Positions 54,916-63,632 of a stretch of DNA of 64,000 bases are shown one piece after another. Position numbers and translations under genes: made by a program. The notes beneath the pieces were generated by a model. That model ran no database searches. It saw nothing but the letters and a program-made list of their open reading frames with translations, and had not been told where the DNA came from. This stretch comes from Sphingobacterium oryzagri (GTDB lineage: Bacteria; Bacteroidota; Bacteroidia; Sphingobacteriales; Sphingobacteriaceae). The stretch's first letter is position 1; each line of letters begins with the position of its first letter. The DNA lies in assembly GCF_028736175.1 (NCBI RefSeq), contig NZ_CP117880.1, forward strand, positions 2,542,001-2,606,000, written 5' to 3'.

Positions 54916-55818
54916 ATGCGCTATTGGATAACGACTTGCTTTGCCCTTTTAGTAGGATTTCATGCCGGCTACAGCCAAAAGATAGATCGCAAACTAGAAA
55001 ATTTGTTACAGCGCGAGGTCGCTAACTTTGGAGGCGACATCGGCATTTATGTACAGCATTTTAAAAAGAACAAAGTTGCGAGTATATCAGCAGATACCAT
55101 CTTTCCGACCGCCAGTATTGTCAAAGTTCCTATTCTCGTTGGCGTTTTTCAGCAGATCAATCAAGGAAAGTTGCAGCTGAAAAACACGTTTAGTTATGAC
55201 AGCGCGCGCAATTACGGCGGTTCGGGTCTAATGCAGTTTTACAAAGATAAGTCGCCGACCGATCTTTCGACCCTCGTGTCGCTGATGCTCACGTATAGTG
55301 ATAATGTGGCGTCTATCTGGTGCCAAGAACTGGCCGGTGGTGGTGCTACCATTAATCCGCTGATGGACAGCCTGGGATTAACAAACACCAAAGTCAATTC
55401 CAGAACAGCGGGTCGGGAAGCGCTTTGGAAAAAATACGGTTGGGGACAAACTACACCACGCGAAATTGCTCTCCTGTTGACGAAAATACGCCAGCAGGAG
55501 CTTTTTGATGCGCGGATGTCAGACAAGATGTACCGCTTTTTAAAAAATCAGTTTTACAACGAGCGGTCGCTCGCACAGTTTCCGGCGACGATTGCTACAG
55601 CTTCCAAAACAGGATCGATAGACGATGCCCGCGGTGAGGTCGTTTTCGTGCATGCGCCATCCGGCGACTTTGTGTTTTCAGTATTGACAAAAGGTAATAA
55701 GGATCAACGTTGGACACCTGATAACGAGGCTGAAGTGCTAACGCGACGCATCGCCAATCTGCTCTGGAATTACTTTGAACCCAAACATCCCTTTACGCCC
55801 TATGCGCCTATTCGTTAA
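54916..55818 (+). CDS. class A beta-lactamase-like serine hydrolase
   Basis: A 300-residue exported protein (signal peptide about 1-20). It has the class A serine-hydrolase motifs: SxxK (Ser67-Ile-Val-Lys70 in TASIVKVP), SDN (Ser128-Asp-Asn130) and KTG (Lys231-Thr-Gly). The TTPRE segment near 179-183 also matches class A enzymes. The omega-loop ExxxN pair needed for deacylation (Glu166/Asn170 in Ambler numbering) is not in its expected place; only Glu168 of GREALW is near. It could be a divergent lactamase or a penicillin-interacting hydrolase. Antibiotic resistance should not be assumed. Confidence 0.85.
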   Translation: MRYWITTCFALLVGFHAGYSQKIDRKLENLLQREVANFGGDIGIYVQHFKKNKVASISADTIFPTASIVKVPILVGVFQQINQGKLQLKNTFSYDSARNYGGSGLMQFYKDKSPTDLSTLVSLMLTYSDNVASIWCQELAGGGATINPLMDSLGLTNTKVNSRTAGREALWKKYGWGQTTPREIALLLTKIRQQELFDARMSDKMYRFLKNQFYNERSLAQFPATIATASKTGSIDDARGEVVFVHAPSGDFVFSVLTKGNKDQRWTPDNEAEVLTRRIANLLWNYFEPKHPFTPYAPIR

Positions 55819-55847
55819 CCACTAGCAAATTGGCTTAACACGGCCCG

Positions 55848-57233
55848 TTAGTTTTCTACTGCAACGGGTTTGCCGAGCTTTTTCCATTCCGCAAAACTTC
55901 CGGGGTAAATAGATAAATCCTTGAATCCCTGGCTTTCCAAATAGCTGTAGGCAATACTGGCACGATCACCCGATTGGCATTGAATAATCAGTTTTTTACC
56001 GTCGAAAATGCGCAGATCTGCGCTTGGCAAGTGCCCCACAAACGCGTGAACAGCACCTGGAATATGTGACTTTTCGTATTCGTTTCTATTGCGAACATCC
56101 ACAAGTAAATACGGATCCTGGTCTTTTAAATTTTCTACCTCTTCCGTATCTAGCACGACTGATGACACCAGCGGTGCCGAATCGATTGCTGTTACAAAAG
56201 CTGAAATATTATCAAGACCGATGCGCATCAGTTTTCGGGTTATTTCTTCGTGCGCGGCTTCTTCGGCGATGATGACTATAGCATCGTTGTAAGACAGCAT
56301 CCAGCCACACCAAGTGGCCATTGCATTATTATGTTGAATATTTAAGGAACCTTGGATGTGTCCTGCTGCATATTGATTTTTATGCCGCGCATCCACAAGC
56401 TGCACACTTTCCAACGCCAGCGCTTCTTTCCACGTCTTTACCGGATGCACGGGAACTTCAGTCAATAAATTGCGTTCAACCCGATTTAGCTGCTTCATCG
56501 TCGCGAAATAGCGCGGCGCTTCCGGCTGATCACTTAATAACGCATCTTTAAATCCTTCGTAATCATCGCCGTATTGGAAAGCCCAGTTCCGGATTTTTTC
56601 ATAGCCTACCGTGCTGCTTGCTACCGCACCAAGCGCTTTGCCACAAGCCGAACCCGCACCATGGCCAGGCCATACTTGCACGTAATCGGGCAGTGCACTA
56701 AATTTTTTCAGCGAGGCAAACATGTCTGCCGCACCGATATCTTTCGAGCCGACGACACCAGCAGCTTCTTCCAACAGATCAGGCCGACCGATATCACCTA
56801 CGAAAACAAAGTCGCCGGTAAAAATCATAACAGGCTCATCCGAAGATGGATGATCGCGAAGTAGTAAACTGATGCTTTCCGGTGTATGTCCGGGTGTATG
56901 TATCACTTCGAAGGATAAATTCCCGACTAAAAGGCGATCGCTCTCGCGTAAATCGGCGTGTGTATACTGGTATTGCCAATCGTCGCCGCCCTCTGCTGAA
57001 AGACTTATTTTAGCCCCTGTAAGCGCTGCCAGCTCTCGCGTGCCAGCCAAAAAATCGGCGTGTATATGTGTTTCTACAACATGTGTGATCTGCATTTTTT
57101 GCTGTTTGGCGATGGTGAGGTACGTGTCTACATCGCGTTTTGCATCAATGACGATAGCTTCTCCCGTTGCTTGACAACCAATAAAATAGCTTGCTTGCGA
57201 TAATGTTTTGTCGTATATATGTTCGAAATACAT
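55848..57233 (-). CDS. MBL-fold hydrolase fused to two rhodanese domains (persulfide dioxygenase-like)
   Basis: A 461-residue fusion. Residues 1-255 are a metallo-beta-lactamase fold with THIHADF (His56, His58, Asp60), TPGHTPES (His116) and FTGDFVF (Asp140/141), typical of ETHE1/CstB-like persulfide dioxygenases. A rhodanese domain with no catalytic Cys spans about 265-350. A second rhodanese at 365-461 has Cys419 in CQSGDR. It would oxidise glutathione- or other persulfides to sulfite or thiosulfate. It ends the minus-strand sulfur operon, 40 bp after the permease. Confidence 0.9.
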   Translation of the reverse strand: MYFEHIYDKTLSQASYFIGCQATGEAIVIDAKRDVDTYLTIAKQQKMQITHVVETHIHADFLAGTRELAALTGAKISLSAEGGDDWQYQYTHADLRESDRLLVGNLSFEVIHTPGHTPESISLLLRDHPSSDEPVMIFTGDFVFVGDIGRPDLLEEAAGVVGSKDIGAADMFASLKKFSALPDYVQVWPGHGAGSACGKALGAVASSTVGYEKIRNWAFQYGDDYEGFKDALLSDQPEAPRYFATMKQLNRVERNLLTEVPVHPVKTWKEALALESVQLVDARHKNQYAAGHIQGSLNIQHNNAMATWCGWMLSYNDAIVIIAEEAAHEEITRKLMRIGLDNISAFVTAIDSAPLVSSVVLDTEEVENLKDQDPYLLVDVRNRNEYEKSHIPGAVHAFVGHLPSADLRIFDGKKLIIQCQSGDRASIAYSYLESQGFKDLSIYPGSFAEWKKLGKPVAVEN

Positions 57234-57273
57234 GTTTCTTCGTAGATTTAATAGCTCAAATGTACTGATAAGC

Positions 57274-58086
57274 TCAATGAATAGTGTATGGCGAGGCTGG
57301 AATTAACAATTCTTTGCATATAATGCCCAGCGCAACCAGCAATATAAAATAACCGAAAGACTTCTTCAACTGCTGTGTTTCTAACTTATCGCTCAGGTAA
57401 AAGCCGATAAAGATGCCAAAGGCTGTAGAAAGCGTATAGCGTGCGAGTAGATTCCAGTCGAAAATAGCCAATTTTTCGAGATCGCCAAGTAAGCCGAAAG
57501 CTGAATTTATCGCGATAATGACCAGTGATGTCGCTACGGCTCGGCGCATAGGCAAACCAAAAAAGCCCACAAGCACGGGAATAATCAAAAAGCCACCGCC
57601 CGCACCAACAACGCCCGTAACCAAACCCAGCAAAATTCCTGTACTCAGCGTTTTTAGTCGGGTATGGCGTTGAGCAAATACTACATCGTCGATCAATTTG
57701 CTGCCGCTGATCATGGATATGCCAGATCCTAACATAACCAGCGCAAAAAGCAACATCAGGATAAACGACTGCTGAAAATGAAACGTTCCGATCACGATCA
57801 CTTCCGGAATCAACGGTAACAGATAGGTACGCGTAAGCCAAACGGTAACCAGCGATGGCAGCGCAAACTGTAGCACTTTAGCGAAGTCGACTTCTTTTTT
57901 GTAAAAACCGCGACAAGCGCCGATACAAGCTGTGGTACCCACGGCAATAAGTGAATAACTTGTTGCAAGCACGGGGTCTACCGCCATAACGTAAACCAAT
58001 ATGGGCACAGTCAATATCGTTCCACCACTGCCGACTAAGCCTAACGTTATGCCTACGCCAACCGCCAATAACAATCCAAAAAGCAT
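57274..58086 (-). CDS. TauE/SafE family anion permease
   Basis: A 270-residue membrane protein with eight or so helices and two TauE/SafE repeats (LVGSGGTILTVPILVYV and VGAGGGFLIIPVLVGFFGL). In this setting it probably exports sulfite formed by the neighbouring persulfide dioxygenase. The ATG at 58086 is preferred to a TTG one codon upstream. It lies between the YeeE/YedE pair and the MBL-rhodanese gene. Confidence 0.9.
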   Translation of the reverse strand: MLFGLLLAVGVGITLGLVGSGGTILTVPILVYVMAVDPVLATSYSLIAVGTTACIGACRGFYKKEVDFAKVLQFALPSLVTVWLTRTYLLPLIPEVIVIGTFHFQQSFILMLLFALVMLGSGISMISGSKLIDDVVFAQRHTRLKTLSTGILLGLVTGVVGAGGGFLIIPVLVGFFGLPMRRAVATSLVIIAINSAFGLLGDLEKLAIFDWNLLARYTLSTAFGIFIGFYLSDKLETQQLKKSFGYFILLVALGIICKELLIPASPYTIH

Positions 58087-58146
58087 CAATTTATCTAATT
58101 ATTTTTTCTCATAAAAAGTTTAAAATGTATCAAATACATCGATCAA

Positions 58147-58557
58147 CTAATGTGGTAATTTATCTTTAGCTATCCCGTAGAGGTAAGTTCCGAGCAAGGC
58201 AAACGCAGCGACGATAAGCATAGGCCAAACGCCCGCTCCTATTAACACGAAGATGGGGCCCGGGCAAGCGCCAACCAATGCCCATCCCAAACCGAAGATG
58301 ATGCCGCCAAACAGGTAGCGAGGCACACTGCGGTTTTTGTTGGCTGTTACAATTGGATTTCCATGTACATTTTTCACGAAACGTTTCATAAGCTGTAAAC
58401 CTAAAAATCCAACGATTAGCGCACTTGCTATAAACCCATACATATGGATCGACTGAAACGTAAACATTTCATAAATACGGAACCATGAGGCCGCTTCCCC
58501 TTTGTACATCACCATGCCGAACAGCACACCTAGTATAATAAAAATAAGTTGTCTCAT
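58147..58557 (-). CDS. YeeE/YedE-type half transporter (DUF6691)
   Basis: A 136-residue membrane protein with about four helices and the family motif GWALVGACPGPIFVLIGAG, containing the conserved Cys of the YeeE/YedE channel family. Full-length YeeE proteins import thiosulfate through three cysteines; here the two halves are separate proteins. The partner half is encoded 3 bp upstream (58561-59109). Confidence 0.88.
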   Translation of the reverse strand: MRQLIFIILGVLFGMVMYKGEAASWFRIYEMFTFQSIHMYGFIASALIVGFLGLQLMKRFVKNVHGNPIVTANKNRSVPRYLFGGIIFGLGWALVGACPGPIFVLIGAGVWPMLIVAAFALLGTYLYGIAKDKLPH

Positions 58558-58560
58558 TGT

Positions 58561-59109
58561 CTAAAATAAAAGAGGAAAGAACATATGTATCATCATTAAG
58601 CCACCTATGAAAAAGCCAATTACCGCGAGTAGCGAAGGAAGCTGCAAATCGCTCAGGCCCGTAATCGCGTGGCCTGAAGTACAGCCGCCGGCATAACGTG
58701 TGCCGAAACCGATCAAGAGTCCGCCAACAGACCAAATCAACAAATTTTTAAGTGTAAACGTGCCAAATAGCTGCGCTGGAAAGTAGCCACTACCGGCATC
58801 TGTAAAACCCATTGCCGCTAATTTTTTACTCGTGTCAACGGATATGTCGGGTGCACTGTCTGCAGCAAAAACATGTGCCGCGAGAAAGCCACCGATAACT
58901 GCGCCCAACAGGAATAGCAAATTCCACTGCTGCGCTTTCCAGTTGAATTGAAAAAAACTGCACGATTTGCCTGCGCCTAAAGCCGCACATATCGTTCTGA
59001 AATTTGACGAAAAACCAAAGGTTTTGCCAAGCCAAACCAACGTTAACATGATAAGGCCCACCAGTGATCCGCTCACATACCAGGGCCAAGGATTCATTAA
59101 CCAGTCCAT
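58561..59109 (-). CDS. YeeE/YedE-type half transporter
   Basis: A 182-residue membrane protein with four to five helices and YAGGCTSGHAITGLS, the Cys-bearing core motif of YeeE/YedE. It pairs with the following DUF6691 protein (3-bp gap). It is the first gene of the operon YeeE-DUF6691-TauE-MBL/rhodanese and probably takes up thiosulfate or a related sulfur species. Confidence 0.9.
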   Translation of the reverse strand: MDWLMNPWPWYVSGSLVGLIMLTLVWLGKTFGFSSNFRTICAALGAGKSCSFFQFNWKAQQWNLLFLLGAVIGGFLAAHVFAADSAPDISVDTSKKLAAMGFTDAGSGYFPAQLFGTFTLKNLLIWSVGGLLIGFGTRYAGGCTSGHAITGLSDLQLPSLLAVIGFFIGGLMMIHMFFPLLF

Positions 59110-59190
59110 AAAATATTTTTTTTATCTAATCCAGTCTCATCGTAATTTACTGTTTTTAAGCCGGTAACAGCACAGCATCGGCACAAATAC

Positions 59191-59556
59191 TTAGGGTTTA
59201 CGCAAGATCTTTTCCATCTTTCGGCCTTTAGCTAACTCATCGACCAGTTTATCCAAATACCGTACCTGCTGCGTCAGCGGATTATCAATCTCTTCGATCC
59301 GATATCCGCAGATTACGCCGGTAATCAGCTCGGCATGCGGATGAATCGTGGCCTGCTGAAAAAATGCTTCAAACGTTACCTTTTCGGCTATTAGCCGCGC
59401 GATTTCGGCATCGTCAAAACCCGTAAGCCAGCTGATCACTTCATGTAGCTCGGCCACTGTACGGCCTTTGCTTTCGACCTTCTTCACGTAATGTGGATAT
59501 ACCGAGCCAAAGGTCATGCTGGCCATTCGCCTATTATGTTCGTCTGTTATTTTCAT
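59191..59556 (-). CDS. DUF2200 family protein
   Basis: A 121-residue cytosolic protein. Residues 5-35, DEHNRRMASMTFGSVYPHYVKKVESKG in outline, and GRTVAELHEVISWLTGFD are the DUF2200 hallmarks; the end, YLDKLVDELAKGRKMEKILR, is also typical. The function is unknown; it is a widely spread small soluble protein. The start is at ATG 59556 (or 59562). The longer frame starting at 59649 is not conserved. Confidence 0.88.
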   Translation of the reverse strand: MKITDEHNRRMASMTFGSVYPHYVKKVESKGRTVAELHEVISWLTGFDDAEIARLIAEKVTFEAFFQQATIHPHAELITGVICGYRIEEIDNPLTQQVRYLDKLVDELAKGRKMEKILRKP

Positions 59557-59988
59557 AACCATCTTATTTCTGTCAAAACGCGATACACGTCTCGCTGCCC
59601 TAAAATTAGTCAAACAAAGCGAATCTATACGATAAAAATTGAAAACCATAACCTAGGGAGACGCCTGCTCAGGCCGGTAGTTTGCGCAAACTAAGACGAA
59701 AAAGCTTGAAAAGCTGCTGAAAATTTTCGGAAATGATTGTAAATCGCTGGATAAAAATATCTTATCATACGTTTAATAATTTTACGTTTATTCGGAATTC
59801 AACAGCTTATCCTGAAGAAAGGACCACGTCACCATGCTCGTATTTGGAGAATATAAAAAGGCAATTTCACCGAGTGATATAGCCAAAGATCCTGTTTCAG
59901 GACAAAAAACGATCTGTGTTTGCTAGTAACTCGATTTAAAATAGCCAATCAGCACGCGTAAGCGCAGACATCACTTTGCTCCATCTTA
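59557..59988. other. intergenic region with a possible 30-codon frame
   Basis: About 430 bp between the DUF2200 start and the GH2 stop. It contains TACGTTTA boxes (near 59767 and 59782) and one plus-strand ATG frame, 59834-59926, with a weak GAAAGGA ahead. I see no terminator for GH2. Confidence 0.4.
59834..59926 (+). CDS. possible 30-residue peptide
   Basis: The frame encodes 30 residues ending KDPVSGQKTICVC. DPVSG vaguely recalls the KDPVCGM start of YHS metal-binding domains, and it has two C-terminal Cys. A GAAAGGA lies about 12 bp before the ATG. No other evidence; it may be chance. Confidence 0.2.
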   Translation: MLVFGEYKKAISPSDIAKDPVSGQKTICVC

Positions 59989-62772
59989 CTAATCAAATTT
60001 AAAATACAAGCGATTAATCATATTGGGCGACGCGCTAAACGTCTTAAACGTGTGCAGTTGCGACTGCGGGCCCATCTCTTGCGGACCGGAAAACTTGGTG
60101 CCCACGGATGGTATAGCATCCATAAAAGACAGGTTGCCACGCGGATATTTCGGAAAAGTGTAATTGCGTGCCGGATCATACGACTGCTGTATGGTCGGCG
60201 TAAAAAGATGGAGTGTAAGATCTTCCGAACCGGCGTAAATTTCGAAAGGAACTGCTGTGCGCAATTTCATGCCGTAGAAGTTTGCGTAGTAGCCCTTAAA
60301 CTCCGGATATGTCCAATCTTCGCCCGTGATGGCGTCGTTATACGATTTGTCCCACAGTGCTAACTGACCGCCTTTCATGCGGTTGTTGTACACGCGATAC
60401 GGACCTTTTGCCAGTAATTTTGCGCCGGCGATATCTTTTTCAGGAAAGCTAAACGTTACGCCTGCCATGTCCATACGTTCGCGCGGACGATAATCGTAAT
60501 CCAGCTGAAGCGTGCCGTCTGTTTTCACGGTCCAGGAAAAACGATACGCTTCGCCACCGCGCTGATAAGCATATTGCGCATCGATTCGAACAAGGCTATC
60601 GGTAATCGACGAGGTAACCTGTTGACAACGTAGTTGCTCATCAGTAATCAATAGCGGTCCGTTTGCCAGCGGAATTTTTCCTGCAGCCGTTTCTACACCG
60701 TGCAGTAAGCCCGTTTTGTTGCTGATGATAAATGTTGCCTTGCCTGTTTTTATGTAAAATAACGAGTCTGATGTGCTTAGCGTAATAGCGCCGTTTTTTC
60801 CCGCTGGTTTGACCGAAATACGATCAAAAAACTGCTGTGGCGCATGAATTTCGTAGCTCCAGGTAAACAACGTTTCGCCTGCCGGGCCCTTAGCAGTCAC
60901 ATAAAGCACATCAAAATCTTTCCAATGCGCGGGAAGATCCAGTTTTAATGCGCCTTGCGCGCCCGGCGCGATACTTGGAGCAGCTATGGCTCGCGTCCAT
61001 GTTTCGGCGATGGTATCCAGTCCGTTAAATTTTTGCAAGCTGTAAGCAAAGCTGCATTGCGCCGTGTTGGTAAAGTCGTATCGATTTTCAATAGGCAACA
61101 AGCCGTCCCAGCGTGGTGTGATGTATTTTTTCTCCAAAAAAATTGGCGACCAAATTTCCTTTATGGTATAAAAGCTTCCTTCTTTTTCCCGAAAAGGACC
61201 AACGATGCCGTCTGCGCCATGATCTTTGTCGGTATCGATTTGGCCATCCTTATCGGTACGTACAATACCCTGATCGGCAAAATCCCACAAAAACATGCCG
61301 GCCGACAAGGGATTGGCACGCATCAAATTCCAAAAATCGTCTAAGCCTGCGCCATGACCGCCATCATACAAGCCATGTATCAACTCGGTAGGCATAAAAA
61401 TATCTCTGCCATTAAACATATTCTTGATGCCGCTATGGTAAGCGATGTAGTGCACGGTATTAATTCCTCCAAAAAGACCAAACGGGTGGATCACGGTACG
61501 TTTTTGAATATCTAAATCGCTGATAATTGGATCAAGATCCAGATTAAAACCGCCTTCATTGCCATTTGCCCACAAGATGACAGCAGGATGGTTGATATCT
61601 CTTGTCACAAATTCATGGGCCAAAATGGTGCCGACTTCCGTATCATAAGGTGGCTTTTGCCAGGCACAGAGCTCGTTGATCACATACAATCCGAGAGAAT
61701 CACAAAGCTCCAGAAAATGCTTATCAGGTGGGTAATGTGACATCCGCACGGCATTCATATTCATTTCTTTGATGAGTAGAATATCCTGCAAACTTTGCTC
61801 CCGGCTTACGGTGCGTCCTGTTGTTGGCCAAAAGCAATGTCTATTGACGCCTTTAAAACGCATTTTTTTGTTGTTGACATATACGCCATCACGCGCACGT
61901 ACTTCAATGGTGCGAAAACCAAAGCGTTCGGTGGTTTGGTGTACCGTTTTTCCGTTTTGCACCACACTGATCACCGCTTTATACAAATTAGGTTGCTCGC
62001 TCGACCAGGTTTTTACGTCGTCGAAAGACGCGCTACCGCGCAGCATTTTCGTGCCCGACACCTCATCTGTAGTAAAGCTTCCACTCACCTTGCCGCTTGC
62101 TAACTCGATAATCTCGACTTGCAGTTGGGCATGACGTACTTCTTTATCCAGGCATACTTCCAGTGCAAAATCACCATTCGCTTTAGCATCGATGCCGCTG
62201 TATGCAATATGTGTTACGGGTACAGCTTCTAAATATACCGGTCTGAAAATACCACCAAAGACCCAAAAGTCGGCATCGCGCTCCGCACTGTTCACACTTG
62301 CATTGGCAGACATCTTACTGACGTCAACGGCTAGATTATTCTCTTTTTTAAAACTTACCAGATCGGTAATCTCGCGTTTAAATCGGTAAAAAGCACCTTG
62401 ATGCACCTCTCCTGCCTGTTTACCATTTACCGACACCTTAGTATCGGTCATCGAGCCATCAAAAACGATGTATATTCGTTTATCCTTCCAGGTTGAGGGA
62501 AGCGTAAACGAAGTTTTATAAAGTCCTTTTTCTGCTGCTTTATCTTCATCGTGCCCATAATTATAGGCGCCAAATCCCTCTTGCTCCCAGCATGACGGCA
62601 CCTTGATCGTTGTCCATTTGCCACTTTGCCGACCGGCTGTACAATAGAAATCCCAGGTAGTCGCATCTTCCCGGCTATGTCCGGAAAGCATTATTTTTTC
62701 CGTTTCCTGCGCATAAGAAAACACCGTAATAAGCAAAAGTATACTAGAGAAGACAACCGATCGAAAATTCAT
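59989..62772 (-). CDS. GH2 family glycoside hydrolase (beta-galactosidase-like)
   Basis: A 927-residue secreted glycosidase, signal peptide about 1-22. It shows the GH2 sugar-binding jelly roll (about 25-185), an immunoglobulin-like domain (190-290) and the catalytic barrel (about 290-560). WANGNEGGF holds the acid/base Glu406 (NE pair), and MPTELIHGLYDGG holds the candidate nucleophile Glu463. The C-terminal 300 residues are a beta-sandwich of LacZ domain 5 type (YRFSWTVKTDGTLQLDYDYRP in outline). It cleaves a terminal beta-linked sugar, probably galactose or glucuronate. Confidence 0.9.
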   Translation of the reverse strand: MNFRSVVFSSILLLITVFSYAQETEKIMLSGHSREDATTWDFYCTAGRQSGKWTTIKVPSCWEQEGFGAYNYGHDEDKAAEKGLYKTSFTLPSTWKDKRIYIVFDGSMTDTKVSVNGKQAGEVHQGAFYRFKREITDLVSFKKENNLAVDVSKMSANASVNSAERDADFWVFGGIFRPVYLEAVPVTHIAYSGIDAKANGDFALEVCLDKEVRHAQLQVEIIELASGKVSGSFTTDEVSGTKMLRGSASFDDVKTWSSEQPNLYKAVISVVQNGKTVHQTTERFGFRTIEVRARDGVYVNNKKMRFKGVNRHCFWPTTGRTVSREQSLQDILLIKEMNMNAVRMSHYPPDKHFLELCDSLGLYVINELCAWQKPPYDTEVGTILAHEFVTRDINHPAVILWANGNEGGFNLDLDPIISDLDIQKRTVIHPFGLFGGINTVHYIAYHSGIKNMFNGRDIFMPTELIHGLYDGGHGAGLDDFWNLMRANPLSAGMFLWDFADQGIVRTDKDGQIDTDKDHGADGIVGPFREKEGSFYTIKEIWSPIFLEKKYITPRWDGLLPIENRYDFTNTAQCSFAYSLQKFNGLDTIAETWTRAIAAPSIAPGAQGALKLDLPAHWKDFDVLYVTAKGPAGETLFTWSYEIHAPQQFFDRISVKPAGKNGAITLSTSDSLFYIKTGKATFIISNKTGLLHGVETAAGKIPLANGPLLITDEQLRCQQVTSSITDSLVRIDAQYAYQRGGEAYRFSWTVKTDGTLQLDYDYRPRERMDMAGVTFSFPEKDIAGAKLLAKGPYRVYNNRMKGGQLALWDKSYNDAITGEDWTYPEFKGYYANFYGMKLRTAVPFEIYAGSEDLTLHLFTPTIQQSYDPARNYTFPKYPRGNLSFMDAIPSVGTKFSGPQEMGPQSQLHTFKTFSASPNMINRLYFKFD

Positions 62773-62917
62773 AATTAATTGATTATAAAACTAAATATAG
62801 AAAAATTAAACGAACATGTGAGGCTCTCCATTCTATTATTAATGTTTATTAGACATTTAATTTAAATACCCTACCAAGAAGTCGCCAGACGACAAACCGC
62901 TGTTGGCTCTCGTATTT

Positions 62918-62933
62918 TTTACCCTATGGTAAA
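62918..62933. promoter_or_regulatory. candidate Crp/Fnr-type operator
   Basis: TTTACC-CTAT-GGTAAA, a perfect 6-4-6 palindrome 34 bp upstream of the Crp/Fnr gene. The half-site pair separated by 4 bp has FNR-box geometry (consensus TTGAT-N4-ATCAA). A TATCTTTG box at 62955-62962 follows. Confidence 0.45.
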
Positions 62934-62967
62934 TTTCTAGCAAAAAACAAACCTTATCTTTGCTGCT

Positions 62968-63537
62968 ATGGACAAGCTTATCGATTACTTTTTACAATTT
63001 GGGGACCTCAATCGACAACAGATCAACCTTATTTTGAAAAAAGCAACGCCTATTACCCTAAAAAAGCACGCGTATTTTTCCGAGGCTGGCAAAGTTCCGG
63101 CATTTGTTGGGTTTGTGCTGGAAGGCGTATTTCGATTTTGTTATTACAACAACCAAGGCGAAGAGATTACCCACTACTTTGTGGATGAAGGCAATTTCGT
63201 GGTGGATAATGAAAAGTTTGAATCACAGATTGCAGCAGCAGAATATGTGCAGGCAGTAACAGACTGCCAGCTGCTTGCTTTTTCAAAAAAGGACTGGGAC
63301 GATATTAGCAACACCATCGTCGGTTTTGAAATGATTAAAGCACAGGTGGTAAAGAAGTGTCTTTCGCTCGCGGTAGAGCGTCGAAGTCCGTTGATTGCGG
63401 AAGATGCGACAACTCGCTACTTGTCTTTTCTAACAAATTTCCCCAATCTGGTAAACCGCATTCCGCTGTCTTATATCGCGTCTTATCTCGGAATTACCCA
63501 GCAGTCGCTAAGTCGAATACGCAAAGGCATTCGTTAA
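62968..63537 (+). CDS. Crp/Fnr family transcriptional regulator
   Basis: A 189-residue regulator. A cyclic-nucleotide-binding-like beta-barrel is at about 10-115 (GKVPAFVGFVLEGVFRFCYYN in outline, with DEGNFV), and a helical linker leads to the helix-turn-helix IPLSYIASYLGITQQSLSRIR at the C-terminus. It lacks the Arg/Ser cAMP ligands and the FNR iron-sulfur Cys cluster, as usual for this Bacteroidota group. It starts only 6 bp after a TATCTTTG box, and an operator-like palindrome lies ahead, hinting at autoregulation. Confidence 0.88.
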   Translation: MDKLIDYFLQFGDLNRQQINLILKKATPITLKKHAYFSEAGKVPAFVGFVLEGVFRFCYYNNQGEEITHYFVDEGNFVVDNEKFESQIAAAEYVQAVTDCQLLAFSKKDWDDISNTIVGFEMIKAQVVKKCLSLAVERRSPLIAEDATTRYLSFLTNFPNLVNRIPLSYIASYLGITQQSLSRIRKGIR

Positions 63538-63632
63538 CGCTGTTTGTGTTTGCGTTGTATGTATGCTCAGCTTACCGCCTATGGGCTTATCTTATTGTTT
63601 TCGATGATTTCACCACGCTCCTTTTAGACTAA

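Noticed and set aside
57257..57264. TACATTTG box before the MBL-rhodanese gene
   Set aside because: It is a good -7 match but has no TTG at normal distance, so I did not annotate a promoter.
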